Shown: positions 11,747-23,000 of the stretch, one piece after another
Layout: the number at the start of each line of letters is the position of its first letter
Numbering within the stretch: the stretch's first letter is position 1
NCBI RefSeq assembly: GCF_048569485.1
Contig: NC_134353.1
Span: 702,138,958 to 702,202,957 of the forward strand
Length of the DNA stretch: 64,000 nt
Reading direction: 5' to 3'
Origin: Anomaloglossus baeobatrachus
Lineage: Eukaryota > Chordata > Amphibia > Anura > Aromobatidae
Notes under the pieces: model-generated
What the model saw: the letters and a program-made list of their open reading frames with translations, nothing else
What the model was told of the DNA's origin: nothing
The model's database searches: none
Made by a program: the position numbers and the translations under genes

Positions 11747-12393
11747 GCGCGCGCGCACACACACACATATTATACGCGCACACACACACATATTATACGC
11801 GCACACACACATTATACACACACACATTATATACACACACTATACACACACACACACACACTATACACGCACACACTATACACACACACACACACACACA
11901 CACACTATACACACACACTATACACACACACACTATACACACACACACACACACACACTATACACACACACACACTATACACACACACACACTATACACA
12001 CACACACACACTATACACACACTATACACACACACACAATACACACACACTACACATACACGCGTGCGCGCACACACATTATACACGCGTGCGCGCACAC
12101 ACATTATACACGCGTGCGCGCACACACATTATACACGCGTGCGCGCACACACATTATACACGCGTGCGCGCACACACATTATACACGCGTGCGCGCACAC
12201 ACATTATACACGCGCGCGCACACACATTATACACGCGCGCGCGCACACACATTATACACGCGCGCGCGCACACACATTATACACGCACGCGCACACACAT
12301 TATACACGCGCGCGCGCGCACACACACATTATACACGCGCGCGCGCACACACATTATACACGCGTACGCGCATACACACATTATACACACACA
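11747..12393. repeat. CA/CG alternating array, right arm
   Basis: Inverted counterpart of the left-arm array, about 650 bp against about 830 bp. It has the same ATTATACACGCG units with GCGCGCGC or GTGCGCGC cores (12060-12370). The shorter length shows that the arrays have changed independently since the arms formed. Confidence 0.9.
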
Positions 12394-13208
12394 CAGCTGT
12401 GAGTGCTTTCCTGCAGTGACCTGGAACTCAGAAGGTGAGCCCAGGTCAACGCAGGGGCGCACACACAGCAGTGTGGGTGTGTGTATATATATATATAGTG
12501 TGTGTATGTGTGTGTGTATAATGTGTGCGTGCCTGCTGGGGCAATGACATCACAGGTGCTAGTAATTTCATTCACCTGACCCCGTGAAGACAGTGCTACC
12601 CGATATCACTACCGTGACCGGGTCTCGCAGCACTGCCGTCACGGGGTCATGTGAGTCCATTGTGAACTTACCTCACCTGACCCCCGATGTCGCTGGCAGG
12701 CTCCTGTCCTGGCCCGGTGTCCTGAGGCGGCACGTCATCATAGCTACAGCTGATCGCGTCCTCCGATCAGCTGTTCTGCAGTCTGCAGACACCAAGCTGT
12801 GTAATGCGGGCTTCAGAAACATGGCGCCGGAGATAAGCGCTATGCGCTGAGGCCCACTCCGGCGCCATGTTTCTGAAGATTAGCATTTTACATTCAGCCG
12901 GAGGGAGGGAGGAACAGGCAGCGCGGGGGGGCGGGGAACACGTGCATAACCCGCCCGGACATCATGAGAGAGGGAGGAACAGGCTGGTGGGGGGGCGGGG
13001 AACTCCTGCATAACACGCCCGGACATTATCTGCAGAGGTGCACACGTCAATCAAAAAGTGCACGAAATTTCAAACTTTATAAAGATGAATTTCACTGCCT
13101 AAACACCCGAGCTGCACCCCAATGGTATGTACACACTGTGCATGATAGTGCCAGTACTGCACTGGCTGCAGCTTATACTCGAAAATCCTGATGATTGGTT
13201 CCCTTTAA

Positions 13209-13589
13209 AGTTCTTATACTATAAAGATCAAGAATAAAAAAAAATATTGTTTCTCTAAAGTGATTTTCTTGTGCAATAGTAGCAAAACAAAAAAAAGCAA
13301 TTGGGTATCACTGTAATGGTAACGACACGCAGAGTATAGTTAATATGTCAATTATAAATTTTACATTTATTATTTTTATTCATGCCTCCAACTAAAAAAT
13401 TACAGAAGAACTGATAAAAAAATCCTTATTTACCCATAAATGCTACAGCTTGTTGGACAAATGCCGAGCCCTCCCACAACTACAGAAAAATAAAAAAAGG
13501 TTATGGGTATCAGAATATGTGGACCAAAGAAAAAAAATATTTTAAGTTTTATTTTTTTTTTGCGTAAAAGTTTCAAAACATAAACAAGT
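13209..13589. other. Non-coding DNA between two TTAA elements
   Basis: AT-rich, with poly-A runs. No gene recognised. Confidence 0.4.

Positions 13590-13659
<70 letters not shown>
13590..13659. repeat. (TA)n microsatellite
   Basis: About 70 bp, almost pure TA after a short TATATTATA lead-in. Confidence 0.95.
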
Positions 13660-13661
<2 letters not shown>

Positions 13662-13965
13662 TATTTCATTAAAAATAAAAAGAAAAATTTAATTTTTTTG
13701 GGTAAGTTTGTCTTCCAAAGAATGCAATAAGAGGTGATTAAAAAGATGCATATACCACACAAAAACCTACAATTTTCCATGTAAAAAATAAGCCATCATA
13801 AAGCTTTTCTGTCATAAGAAAAAGATTCTATAGCTCTCAGAGTATGGTGACCCAAAAACAAGTTATTTTTTTAACAAGGGTGTATTTACTATACAAAATA
13901 ATGAAACATAAATAAAAGTATAGAAATTTGGTATTGACATATTGGTACTAACCTACAGAACAAAG

Positions 13966-14669
13966 TTAAAGGGAACCTGTCACCAGATTTGTCCATTATA
14001 ACCTGCGGCCACCACTAGTGAGCTCTTAAATACAGCATTATAGAATGCTATATATAAGTGTCCAGGCCACTCTGTATAACATAAAAAACAGCTTTTATTA
14101 TACTCACCTGCAAGGCGGTGTGGTTCGATTTGTGTCGCTTGTCTTGGTCTAATGCTTCCTCTCTTCCTTCCATCGCCATTCTCCTTCCCATCTCCGTGTG
14201 GATGATGCATCCTACATCATCCACGCAGAGTCCTACAATGCACTCTTGCACACTTGGATCTGCCCTGCTAAAGGCAGAGCAAAGTACTGTAATGTGCAGG
14301 CTCGGGGAAAGGTCAAAATCTGCCCGCGCATGCGCACTATAATACTTTTATCTGCGCTCAACAGGGCAGAGAAAAGTGCACATTCGCAGGAGCGCAATGG
14401 AGGCCTCTGTGTTGATGGCGTAGCACACGTCATCCACACAGAGCTGGGAAGGAGGACGGCGATCGCAAGAAGATAGGAGGCATTGGACCGAATCCAGCGA
14501 GGCCCATCGGCCGGACCGCGCCGCAGGTGAGTATAATAAAAGCTGTTTGTTTATGTTATACAAAGCCGCCAGGGGACTTATATACAGTATTCTAGAGTGC
14601 TGTATATAGCAGCTTACTGGTGGTGGCAATAGTTTATAAGGGACAAATCAGGTGAAAGGTTCCCTTTAA
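13966..14669. mobile_element. T2/Kolobok-like element with TTAA target duplication
   Basis: TTAA at both ends (13966-13969, 14666-14669) flanks a 696-bp element with termini AGGGAACCTGTCACCAGATT and complement AGGGAACCTTTCACCTGATT. The arms continue inward through a TACTCACCTGCAAGGCGG / CCGCGCCGCAGGTGAGTATA motif, giving a foldback. No transposase. The AGGGAACC start matches the giant foldback, so the same enzyme family may have moved both. Confidence 0.85.
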
Positions 14670-15031
14670 CACTTTAATTATGCAGCAAAGTGAAATAGCA
14701 TAAAATTTAAAATGCAAAAACAATTATATTACTTTTCATAGAGTTAATAAAAGTTTGTTAAGTTTTATGTGCACTAAAATGATTCCACTGAAAAAGACAG
14801 CTCATCTCGAAAAAAAATACGACCTCATAGAACCGCGTTGCTGAAAAAGAAAGTTATGACTCCTGGAACATGACAATAGAAAAAAAATCCTGCTATAAAT
14901 GCCAAAATTGGCTATGATGCCAAGGGGTTAATTTGGATGTTACTTAGACAAACTACATAAAGAAGCAATGCAGCAATTTTTTTTTTTTTGCACATATACT
15001 CACCATACTTATTGTTACTGTTTGATTTATT
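14670..15031. other. Non-coding DNA, nothing recognised
   Basis: AT-rich spacer before the minisatellite. No open frame of note. Confidence 0.4.
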
Positions 15032-15645
15032 TCATCCCACCTCAGTAGGATACACTGAGACTTTGCTGTTTACATCACATAGAATGCCCTGAGACTTTGC
15101 TTTATACAGTACATAAGATACATCGAGACTGGTGTATACATCACTTAGAATACACTGAGACTCTGCTGTAGACATCACATAGGACACACTGAAAGTCATC
15201 TGTATACATCTCATAGCGAATACCTTGAGGCTGCTGTATACATCACATAGGATACACTGAAACTACTGTATTATATATATAGATATATACTACACTCAGA
15301 GTGTGCAGAATGCATGACAGACAACCCTGAGACTCTGCTGTCTACATCACAAAAGATACACTGAGACTGCTGTATATATCACATAGGACACACTGAGACT
15401 GATGTGTATTCATCACATACGAGACAATGAGATTGCTGTATATACATTGCATAGGTGGACAGACTGCTATGTATACATCACAAAAGAGATACAAACTTTT
15501 ATATATACATTGCATAGCACATACAGACTGGTGTATATAGATAACATAGAATACACTGAGACTCTGCTGTATATATCACTTAGAACACACTGATATTCAG
15601 CGCCATACATCATATATTATACCCGTAGACTGGTGTACTGTATAT
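15032..15645. repeat. Degenerate minisatellite, roughly 36-44-bp units
   Basis: At least a dozen imperfect copies of a motif like ACATCACATAGGATACACTGAGACTGCTGT (broken here: ACATCACATAGGATACAC, then TGAGACTGCTGT). Units vary in length and the spacer drifts to TATATA, so it is old and no longer homogenised. Short open frames in it are repeat by-products. Confidence 0.75.
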
Positions 15646-15779
15646 ACATCACATAAGATAGATATGCACAAATCAAAAACATCACCCTCTACATTAATTT
15701 TAACCTATAAAGTATTATGTAGGCAAAAAAAAATGCTGTATTACATTTCATTGCAAACAACTGTATTCCTTCTAGGCAA

Positions 15780-16097
15780 TATCATTCTCTAATGGCAGTG
15801 TCCTCTTTCAGTACAATAATGCTTCCTACAAAAATCGTTCAGGAATGATTTGAGAAACAAGACAAAGCGTGAGGTGTTGACTTGGCCTCCCAATCCTTCA
15901 GATTTTAATCTGATCGAGCATCTTTTCGAGGGTACTAGAAAAATATGTTTTCACCTTCTATCTTGTAGAAGTTTTAATGATTATTTCACAGCTCTAGTGG
16001 GGTCCATGCCTCAAGGTGTCAGATTTGTTTTAGTGACTTGTGGGGAATCTCTAAAATATGAAGCCTATGGTTTTAATGTTATGGCTGATCAGTGTAT
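15780..16097 (+). pseudogene. Tc1/mariner transposase remnant and 3' terminus
   Basis: Translation around 15800-15990 gives FQYNNASYKN in one frame, then LTWPPNPSDFNLIEHLF in another. These match the FQQDNAP and WPPQSPDLNPIEHLW regions of Tc1-like transposases, so at least one frameshift separates the catalytic Asp region from the Glu region, and the Asp itself reads Asn. The block ends ATGTTATGGCTGATCAGTG TATA, resembling the terminus of a Tc1 family known in fish and frogs. The N-terminal half is missing or unrecognisable. An old dead copy. Confidence 0.7.
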
Positions 16098-17484
16098 ATT
16101 GAACACACATCCCTTTTAAACTCTGTTCTTCACTTATGAAGCTGTTATGGAGCCTGAGTGCAGCAGACATATTCAGTTTACTTGCAGATGATTAGAAGTT
16201 TAATTTCATGCAAGCTGCACTAATTACATTTAGTAATTAACACTGTCTTGGAAAATGTTATAGTTATGCTTTCCTACGACAAATGCTAATAGCTTTCCTC
16301 TAACTAGTCAGGAAAGGAACATTATCTAACCATCAAAATATAGAAATATGACACATTTTATTCATTGTGTACGTTATTGCTTTATTTGGCCATGAATTGA
16401 TATAAAAATATATGCATTTGTTTTTATTTTATTAAGTAAAAAAATAAGATAATCCTATCGTGTGTACTGTGCAGGTGAAAAGAAGGCGCATTCTTCATAC
16501 TCCATGTTACGTTCATATCCATTCATGCATCATAATAGTTGTGTTATTGCAAATTCTATCCTGATATTTCCACTGATTAGCTACAGTATGGCTGGAAAAT
16601 CTGACAAATCCAGCACGGCATGTCCCAAAGTCTTCACTGTGTTTTGTTTGTTCTCATAGGCGCCATTCAGTACTGTGACTGGTGCATGTGCATGCAGGCT
16701 TCGTCATACCCTCCAAATACCAGTCATGCAAATACTCGATAGTATCTTGTATGCTGGAATTTCAAAGGAAAGAATTCAGCAATGCCCAATAAAAATATAC
16801 ATGTTCTTTGGCCCTGATTTGATTTTCAGAGCCATAAAATCCCACAGCACACGAGTACATACTCCAAATGCCTGCTAGTGTGAGGATCACAAGTTCTCCA
16901 ACAGTTCTGCTTCATTGCAAAGATTGAAAGCTTACCTTAATGTTGTCAAATTGATGAGCTCTTCAAAGAGTAGACTTTGCTTCCCAAAAACCTATTATCT
17001 TTATGTTCTTTAACTTTACATTGTTATTTGCACAATGAAAATGATTTTGGAATATGCATGAAAATTTAATGTCAAATAGAAGCTTATTTTCTCCTTAAGG
17101 GCTTCGTATTTCCCCAAGAGATTGTTATACTCCTTAAAGTAGTAGCGGCTTGTTAATGCAAGCCAGTGGCAATTGTGTTCTTAAGTATTTTATAAAGATT
17201 GCTGCCTCTGTTTTTCTGTAATAATGTTGGAGAGAACACATTTATGTTAAAAGAGGTTAGGTATAAAATACATTGTTGTTTTATAGAGGCAAAAGGCCGC
17301 GAAATAGCAAAATGTGTTCTGAAAAGTCTGCAAATCTCAACACAAAACAGCAATATGTTCATCTTGTACAATAAGTCATCACATTGCATGTTCACTGATC
17401 TCTGTGGGTGATTTGTGTTCCCGGTTTATTGAGCAGCCGATGACAGTTTTCTAATTTTCCACCTTTTCCTTAAACCTTCCTTAG
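16098..17484. other. Probable ARVCF intron upstream of the first coding exon
   Basis: Unique-looking, AT-rich DNA without recognisable repeats. It ends in a pyrimidine-rich tract (TTTTCC, CCTTTTCC, CCTTCCTTAG) that makes a good 3' splice site just before the exon. Confidence 0.5.
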
Positions 17485-17733
17485 CAGTTACCAGCAAGAC
17501 TTCTTTCACAAACAGCTATGGATGACTATGACATAAGGTCTGCTGCCAGTATCCTGGCCTCTGTGAAAGAGCAAGAAGCCCGCTTTGAGAGGCTGACCCG
17601 AGCTTTAGAAGAAGAACGTCGTAATGTCTCCCTTCAACTCGAGCGTGCCAATGTGCCCTCTGAAAGAATGAGCATGTGCAACATTGGCAATGGGCAACCG
17701 CTAACCACTGCCTGGCAGCAGCTAGTTCTGCAG
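17485..17733 (+). CDS. ARVCF: ARVCF first coding exon (start codon at 17518)
   Basis: The 72 codons at 17518-17733 read MDDYDIRSAASILASVKEQ and go on through FERLTRALEEERRNVSLQLER to GQPLTTAWQQLVLQ. This closely matches the start of vertebrate ARVCF, a p120-catenin family protein that binds the juxtamembrane tail of classical cadherins at adherens junctions and also enters the nucleus. Residues about 9-45 form the N-terminal coiled coil; the armadillo repeats lie in later exons beyond the window. A pyrimidine tract and TTAG/CAG give an acceptor at about 17484 or 17487, leaving about 30 bases of 5' UTR. The donor is CAG|GTAAAA at 17733/17734, a phase-0 junction right after LVLQ. p120 (CTNND1), CTNND2 and PKP4 share SILASVKEQE but lack GQPL..AWQQLVLQ. 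The family call is very firm; the exact exon start is less so. Confidence 0.95.
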
Positions 17734-17739
17734 GTAAAA
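17734..17739 (+). promoter_or_regulatory. 5' splice donor of the ARVCF exon
   Basis: CTGCAG|GTAAAAC fits a vertebrate donor. Reading on past it adds hydrophobic non-homologous residues up to a stop at 17824-17826, as expected for intron. Confidence 0.85.
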
Positions 17740-17910
17740 CCTGCCTTTTTATATTGTTTTATTACTCTTGAGCCATTGATTATTGCATTTGTTTCCTCAG
17801 TTGGTTTTAACATGCTTTACAAGTAACACCTATTCTTTAATTTCATTCTTGTAAATACAGTGTTCCCTCCTTTTACTACTCTTATCTCTTGATTAACTAG
17901 ACATGAATAA

Positions 17911-18419
17911 TTAAAGAGGACCAGCCACCAGGATTTTCATATATAAACTAAAGTCAGTGCTATACTGGCGTTAAGATGCTAATTCTAAACATACCTTTAG
18001 TCGTGAGATTGGATATATAGTTTATGAAATACAGGCAAGTAAAGTTTGTGAAATGCACTGTTATTTGATTAATAGCAGCTACAGAATATCTAATAGGTGG
18101 GTTGGGTTTTGCTAGTTATTCATGCCCCTGACCTTCCTTCCTTCCTCCTTCCTCCCCCCTGTAATAACAGAGCCAGAGTTTGGAAAGACAGGCAGCAGAC
18201 GGGGGCGGGAATAACTAGGAAAACTCGACCCACCTATTACATATTCTGTTGCTGCTATCAATCAAATAACAGTGGATTTCACAGACTTTACTTGCCTGAA
18301 TTTCAGAAACTATACATCCAATCTCAATACTAAAGGTATGTTTAGAATCAGCATGATAGCGCCTGTATAGCACTGGCTTTAGTTTATATATGAAAATACT
18401 GATGGTTGGTGATCTTTAA
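17911..18419. mobile_element. T2-like foldback element in the ARVCF intron
   Basis: TTAA at 17911-17914 and 18416-18419 flank ends AGAGGACCAGCCACCAGGAT and complement AGATCACCAACCATCAGTAT. The arms stay complementary for over 200 bp each (TATATAAACTAAAG, AACATACCTTTAGT, CAAATAACAGTG blocks), so nearly the whole element can form a hairpin. It lies 177 bp downstream of the ARVCF donor. Arm divergence marks it as older than the giant foldback. Confidence 0.8.
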
Positions 18420-19308
18420 GGTACTGTAGACTTTAAGAAATAGACCAATCCAAGAGCCATCTTGACTTTTTATACCATCTTCAATAGCCGTATGTATATA
18501 ATTTAGTTGCAGCCCCACATGTTTTAACCTAATAACTTTTAGAGTCACGCAGTTTGACAAAATTGCATATCACACTACTAATTTACCAGTTAATTCTGAA
18601 CAAATCTGCCCATGCTGGCATATGATTCATTCATTAGAAATACCTTACAAACAAAAATACTTTTTTTTTTAAGTTGTGAATAAAAGGTTGTTAAAAGATT
18701 AATATAGGAAAGGGTTCTTTACAGTTAGTGTAGTCAACCTTGAAGTGCCTTACCCCCAACAAATGGTAATGGCACAGCAGTCAATAATAAACGAGGCAAT
18801 TATATGATGATTGCTAGCATTGTGAATTGTCACTAATATAATAAATAGTGCGTAATTAATCCAAGTAACGTGTGGGGTCAGGATTTTTTTTAATGAAGCA
18901 GTGAAAGGAAGGGTGGCAAAGGAGAGGGGCTTGTTATGCCTCCCTTTGCATCAAATAGTCAGGTCTGTAGAAAGGTTTCATTTGTTAAGTCTTTTACTAT
19001 TGGCAGGCGCATACTCATTATGTGTCCATGATGACTTGGGGAGTGACAAAGGATCTAGCTTGCCTCTTGACTTTGACTGATTATACATGATCAGTTTAAT
19101 ACTTGCTGCAGACTTTGAAGATGTAAATATTGGCTTGGAAAGCAGTCGTATATGAGAGATAAGGCATATTCAGACATGTTTTTCACGCATTTTTTTTCCA
19201 TATGTTTTTACTGCAAGATAAAAAAGGAACGTTTTACAGTAGCAGTAAGGTGAACGCCATTTTTGAGATCTAATGCACATGCTGCTATAAAAATATATAT
19301 AAAGGATA
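18420..19308. other. ARVCF intron, nothing recognised
   Basis: AT-rich DNA without clear repeat boundaries or open frames of interest. Confidence 0.4.
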
Positions 19309-19333
19309 TATAAAGTGTGTATATATACAGGTA

Positions 19334-19425
<92 letters not shown>

Positions 19426-19450
19426 TACCTGTATATATACACACCTTATA
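19309..19450. repeat. Palindrome centred on (TA)n
   Basis: About 75 bp of TA (19342-19417) is flanked by inverted arms: GTGTGTATATATACAGGTAT on the left and its complement on the right, extending to AAGTGTGT / ACACCTT with one mismatch. The whole 140 bp is therefore a near-perfect palindrome. Confidence 0.85.
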
Positions 19451-19512
19451 TATATTTATATGTAATATATATAGTATATATAAGGTATGTACAGTACACA
19501 TAAAATCATAAA

Positions 19513-19517
<5 letters not shown>

Positions 19518-19555
<38 letters not shown>

Positions 19556-19565
19556 CAGTATATAT
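19518..19565. repeat. Second (TA)n microsatellite
   Basis: TGTGTGTG followed by about 30 bp of TA, then TACATATACAG. It looks like a partial repeat of the palindrome arm next door. Confidence 0.85.
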
Positions 19566-20650
19566 ACATATATCTGCAGGATATACTTTTATATACAAAC
19601 GAGAAACAAGGGTGAATTGTATATTAGGTATGGTGCCCACTTATTTTTTGTTCTTTTAAGAATTTTATCGTTTTGATTGTCGTTGGATCTGGAAAACACA
19701 TTCTTTTGCGATCTATTCTTAATTTTTGGCTATTCAATTGGCTATTCAAATGTAGCAGAACAAGAACCTCTGGATGAAACCATGTGATGAGCCCAAATTA
19801 CTGCATGTGTTGTCTGTTTTGTGGTTTGATATAACTGCTTTATGGTTGGTTAATTCTTTAATGGTGGATGAGCTTCTAGAAGGTCTCAGTACTGGCATGT
19901 TGGTTTCTAGCCATCTCTTTAATCTCCGGTCACCTGATAGCTTGTGATAATATTGAAGGGGGAAATGGTAGTGCTGAAGTTAAGCTCTGGCGGTAATTCT
20001 ATTCTTCCTCGCACACTCTTGCCTTGTCATTCAGCCGCAATCATTGGCTTTGTCGATTTTGTGGTTTTAAGCATCATCCTGCCTTGGACTTTAGATTCTG
20101 TATATGACTATTTGGGCTGTTGTATTGTGATTTTGTGAAGTATCATTTACTGAAATAAAAGTGTACATAAAACATTTCTAGCTTAATATAGTACAGCCAG
20201 GCTTGTTTACCTCGTTCAGTGGCTGCAATAATCGTACCCTATATTACTTGGTGTGATGTTCGAGCTTTTCTCCTACGTTGTTAGATGAAAACCATTACGT
20301 GGTGTCTTACGAAGAAAGAGCACTCACATTATTTGTCAGCAAAAAAAAACAAATTGCAGTTGTACTATTGTTTTTAGCACTGCAGTAGAAATATGACATA
20401 TTTATTGACTGTACGTTGGCCATTATATTTTTTCCTGTGAAAGGATTATTCCCTGAAATAATACTACCTGTACATTTTGTCATTGACACAGAGGCTGCGT
20501 CTGCTCTGGTATGATAATTACCGCACACTAAATCCACAGGGGCAGTTCACTTGATTTTTTGATGTGCCACCTGAGCCATAGAACGTAATTGCTCATTACT
20601 ACATGGATAGTGTTGGACTGAGGGAATGGCAGAGAAAAGTTTTAGAGTTT
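19566..20650. other. ARVCF intron, nothing recognised
   Basis: No element termini or convincing coding sequence seen. Confidence 0.4.
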
Positions 20651-21011
20651 TTAAAGGGAGTTTCTAACTAATAAAATTAAATGGAGGTTGAGTATGTGCA
20701 CTACCTCTCTATACGGCTCTATGGGACATATTAAAACAGTCAAATGCCCTTGTATTTTCTTTTGCTTTTTAAAATGTTTTTTACTTAAAGGATTTTTCCA
20801 TCTAAGCATTATGGCTGAGACAGGAATACCCTCCAATCTATGGAGATGGAGCGTGACAAGCAGTTCAGAGTGACCTAGGGAGTTACAGGAAAAGCATAGC
20901 TCAGCCACTTTTAGTTATTTCTGTGTCTCCACCTTCAATGGGTCAAAGTCTAGTAAGGGTTATTCCGGTCTCATCCATGAAAGGCTGAGATGGGGTAAAA
21001 TTGAGATGGGG
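20651..21011. mobile_element. T2-like left termini, fragments (putative)
   Basis: TTAAAGGGAGTTTCTAAC at 20651 and TTAAAGGATTTTTCCATCT at 20785 both resemble T2-type left ends. No right ends could be paired, so these are decayed or overlapping fragments at best. Confidence 0.35.
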
Positions 21012-21103
21012 TTAAAGTGAAGTTGGCACTCATTCATACTGCCCAAACTGCAGGCAGCCTAAATCAGCGCCTGGCAGCACAACTGCAGGCCATTATGCTT
21101 TGT

Positions 21104-21111
21104 CTCTTAAA
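21104..21111. repeat. 8-bp hAT target-site duplication, left copy
   Basis: CTCTTAAA, repeated exactly at 28169-28176. Eight bases, with T at position 2 and A at position 7, fits the Ac-type hAT preference. Confidence 0.9.
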
Positions 21112-21399
21112 TAGAGATGAGCGAACCGGCCGTGGTTCGGCTCGAGTTCGGTTCGTCGAACGGAGGTCTCGTTCGAGTTCAGTTCGGCGAACGTTCGACG
21201 AACCGAACTCGAACCGCATAGGAAACAAATGGCAGGCAATCACAAACACAGAAAAACACCTAGAAAACACCCTCAAAGGTGTCAAAAAGGTGACAAACAA
21301 CTCACAACACAACACAAACACATGGGAAAGTGACAAGGACATATATACTCATGCGAAAACAAAAGAGCTGGACAAGGAAAAAGAGGAGGAGACACAGAT

Positions 21400-23000
21400 A
21401 TAGGCATGGCACGCCCTTCTAAAATCATGTAAAACACCACAAGGTGACTCCAAGCGGAGTTCTCCCTTTTTTCCAAAAATTGGGCCACACACACACACCC
21501 ACCCCTTCAGTGGCAGCACTTGTGCCCCAGTTGTACACTTCACAGCTAGATTTGCATCAAGCACATTCAAAAATACGCCATACTTAACCGTTCCCAGCAT
21601 GACACCGGGGTAGGTAGCAAAGTCTTTCCTGATCCCAGCGCTGTGCATCTTGGATCATTTTTAAAAACAATGTAAGCAAGGGTTACTCCAAGCGGAGTCT
21701 CCCTTTTTTCCAAAAATTGGGCCACACAGACACTCACCCCTTCAGTTGCAGCACTTGTGCCCCAGTTGTACACTTCAAAGCTAGATTTGCATCAAGCACA
21801 TTCAAAAATAGACCATACTTAACCGTCCCCAGGATGACACCGAGGTAGGTAGCAAAGTGTTTGCTGAACCATGACTTGTTCATCTTGGCTCCTTTTAAAA
21901 AACACAGCAAGCAAGGGTTACTCCAAGCGGAGTCTCCCTTTTTTTCCAAAAATTGGACCACACAGACACCCCATCAGTGGCAGCACTTGTGCCCCAGTTG
22001 TACACTTCACAGCTAGATTTGCATCAAGCACATTCAAAAATACGCCATACTTAACCGTCCCCAGGATGACCCCGGGGTAGGTAGCAAAGTCTTTCCTGAT
22101 CCCAGCTCTGTGCATCTTGGATCATTTTTAAAAACAATGTAAGCAAGGGTTACTCCAAGCGGAGTCTCCCTTTTTTCCAAAAATTGGGCCACACAGACAC
22201 TCACCCCTTCAGTGGCAGCACTTGAGCCCCAGTTGTACACTTCACAGCTAGATTTGCATCAAGCACATTCAAAAATATGCCATACTTAACCGTTCCCAGG
22301 ATGACCCTGGGGTAGGTAGATAAAGTCTTTGCTGAACCATGACTTGTTCATCTTGGCTCCTTTTAAAAAACACAGCAAGCAAGGGTTACTCCAAGCGGAG
22401 TCTCCCTTTTTTTCCAAAAATTGGGCCGCACACACACCCACCCCTTCAATGGCAGCACTTGTGCCCCAGTTGTACACTTCACAGCTAGATTTGCATCAAG
22501 CACATTCTAAAATACACCATACTTAACCGTCCCCAGCATGACACCGGGGTAGGTAGCAAAGTCTTTGCTGAACCATGACTTATTCATCTTGGCTCCTTTT
22601 AAAAAACAATGCAAGCAAGGGTTACTCCAAGCGGAGTCTCCCTTTTTTCCAAAAATTGGGCCATACACACACCCACCCCTTCAGTGGCAGCACTTGTGCC
22701 CTAGTTGTACACTTCACAGCTAGATTTGCATCAAGCACATTCAAAAATACGCCATACTTAACCGTCCCCAGCATGACACCGGGGTAGGTAGCAAAGTCTT
22801 TCCTGATCCCAGCTCTGTGCATCTTGGATCATTTTTAAAAACAATGTAAGCAAGGGTTACTCCAAGCGGAGTCTCCCTTTTTTTCCAAAAATTGGGCCAC
22901 ACAGACACCCTATCAGTGGCAGCACTTGTGCCCTAGTTGCAAACAGGATGTTTTGATTTGCATCAAGCACATTCCAAATCCACAAGCATTTACTCTCCCC
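21400..23000 (-). repeat. About 235-bp tandem array derived from the transposase 3' end
   Basis: Six full copies plus a junction with the gene. The CCAAAAATTGG motif recurs at about 21473, 21711, 21945, 22177, 22416, 22651 and 22884. Two subtypes occur. One encodes MNKSWFSKDFATYPGVILG and the other MHRAGIRKDFATYPGVMLG, both followed by GTVKYGVFLNVLDANLA and KCTTGAQVLPL. The first resembles the transposase C-terminus MNKSSIHKEFTTRVSSWGE at 22990-23060, so each unit is a duplicated tail plus 3' sequence. Confidence 0.88.

Larger units (their letters stand above)
7866..13208. mobile_element. Giant foldback DNA element (T2/Kolobok-like, TTAA)
   Basis: TTAA at 7866-7869 and 13205-13208 flank a 5335-bp element whose termini are AGGGAACCAATCATCAGG and its exact complement. 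The left arm (about 7870-10375) and right arm (about 10905-13204) are inverted copies. In the non-repetitive parts they are nearly identical: the 267-bp stretch at 8224-8490 translates identically to 12584-12850, and the 75-codon stretch at 7883-8110 differs by one residue from 12964-13191. Arm length differs mainly in the microsatellites. The loop (about 10376-10904) holds a MITE-like end and a 61-67-bp tandem repeat. I see no transposase, so it is non-autonomous. Superfamily is inferred from TTAA and the AGGGA start; piggyBac is the alternative. Confidence 0.85.

Noticed and set aside
7866-13208. piggyBac instead of Kolobok/T2 as the class of the TTAA elements
   Set aside because: The ends begin AGGGRR after TTAA, as in T2, whereas piggyBac ends usually begin CCC. 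Not excluded, since no transposase is present.
17734-17826. Continuation of the ARVCF frame past 17733
   Set aside because: The added residues are hydrophobic and non-homologous and follow a good GT donor, so this is intron.
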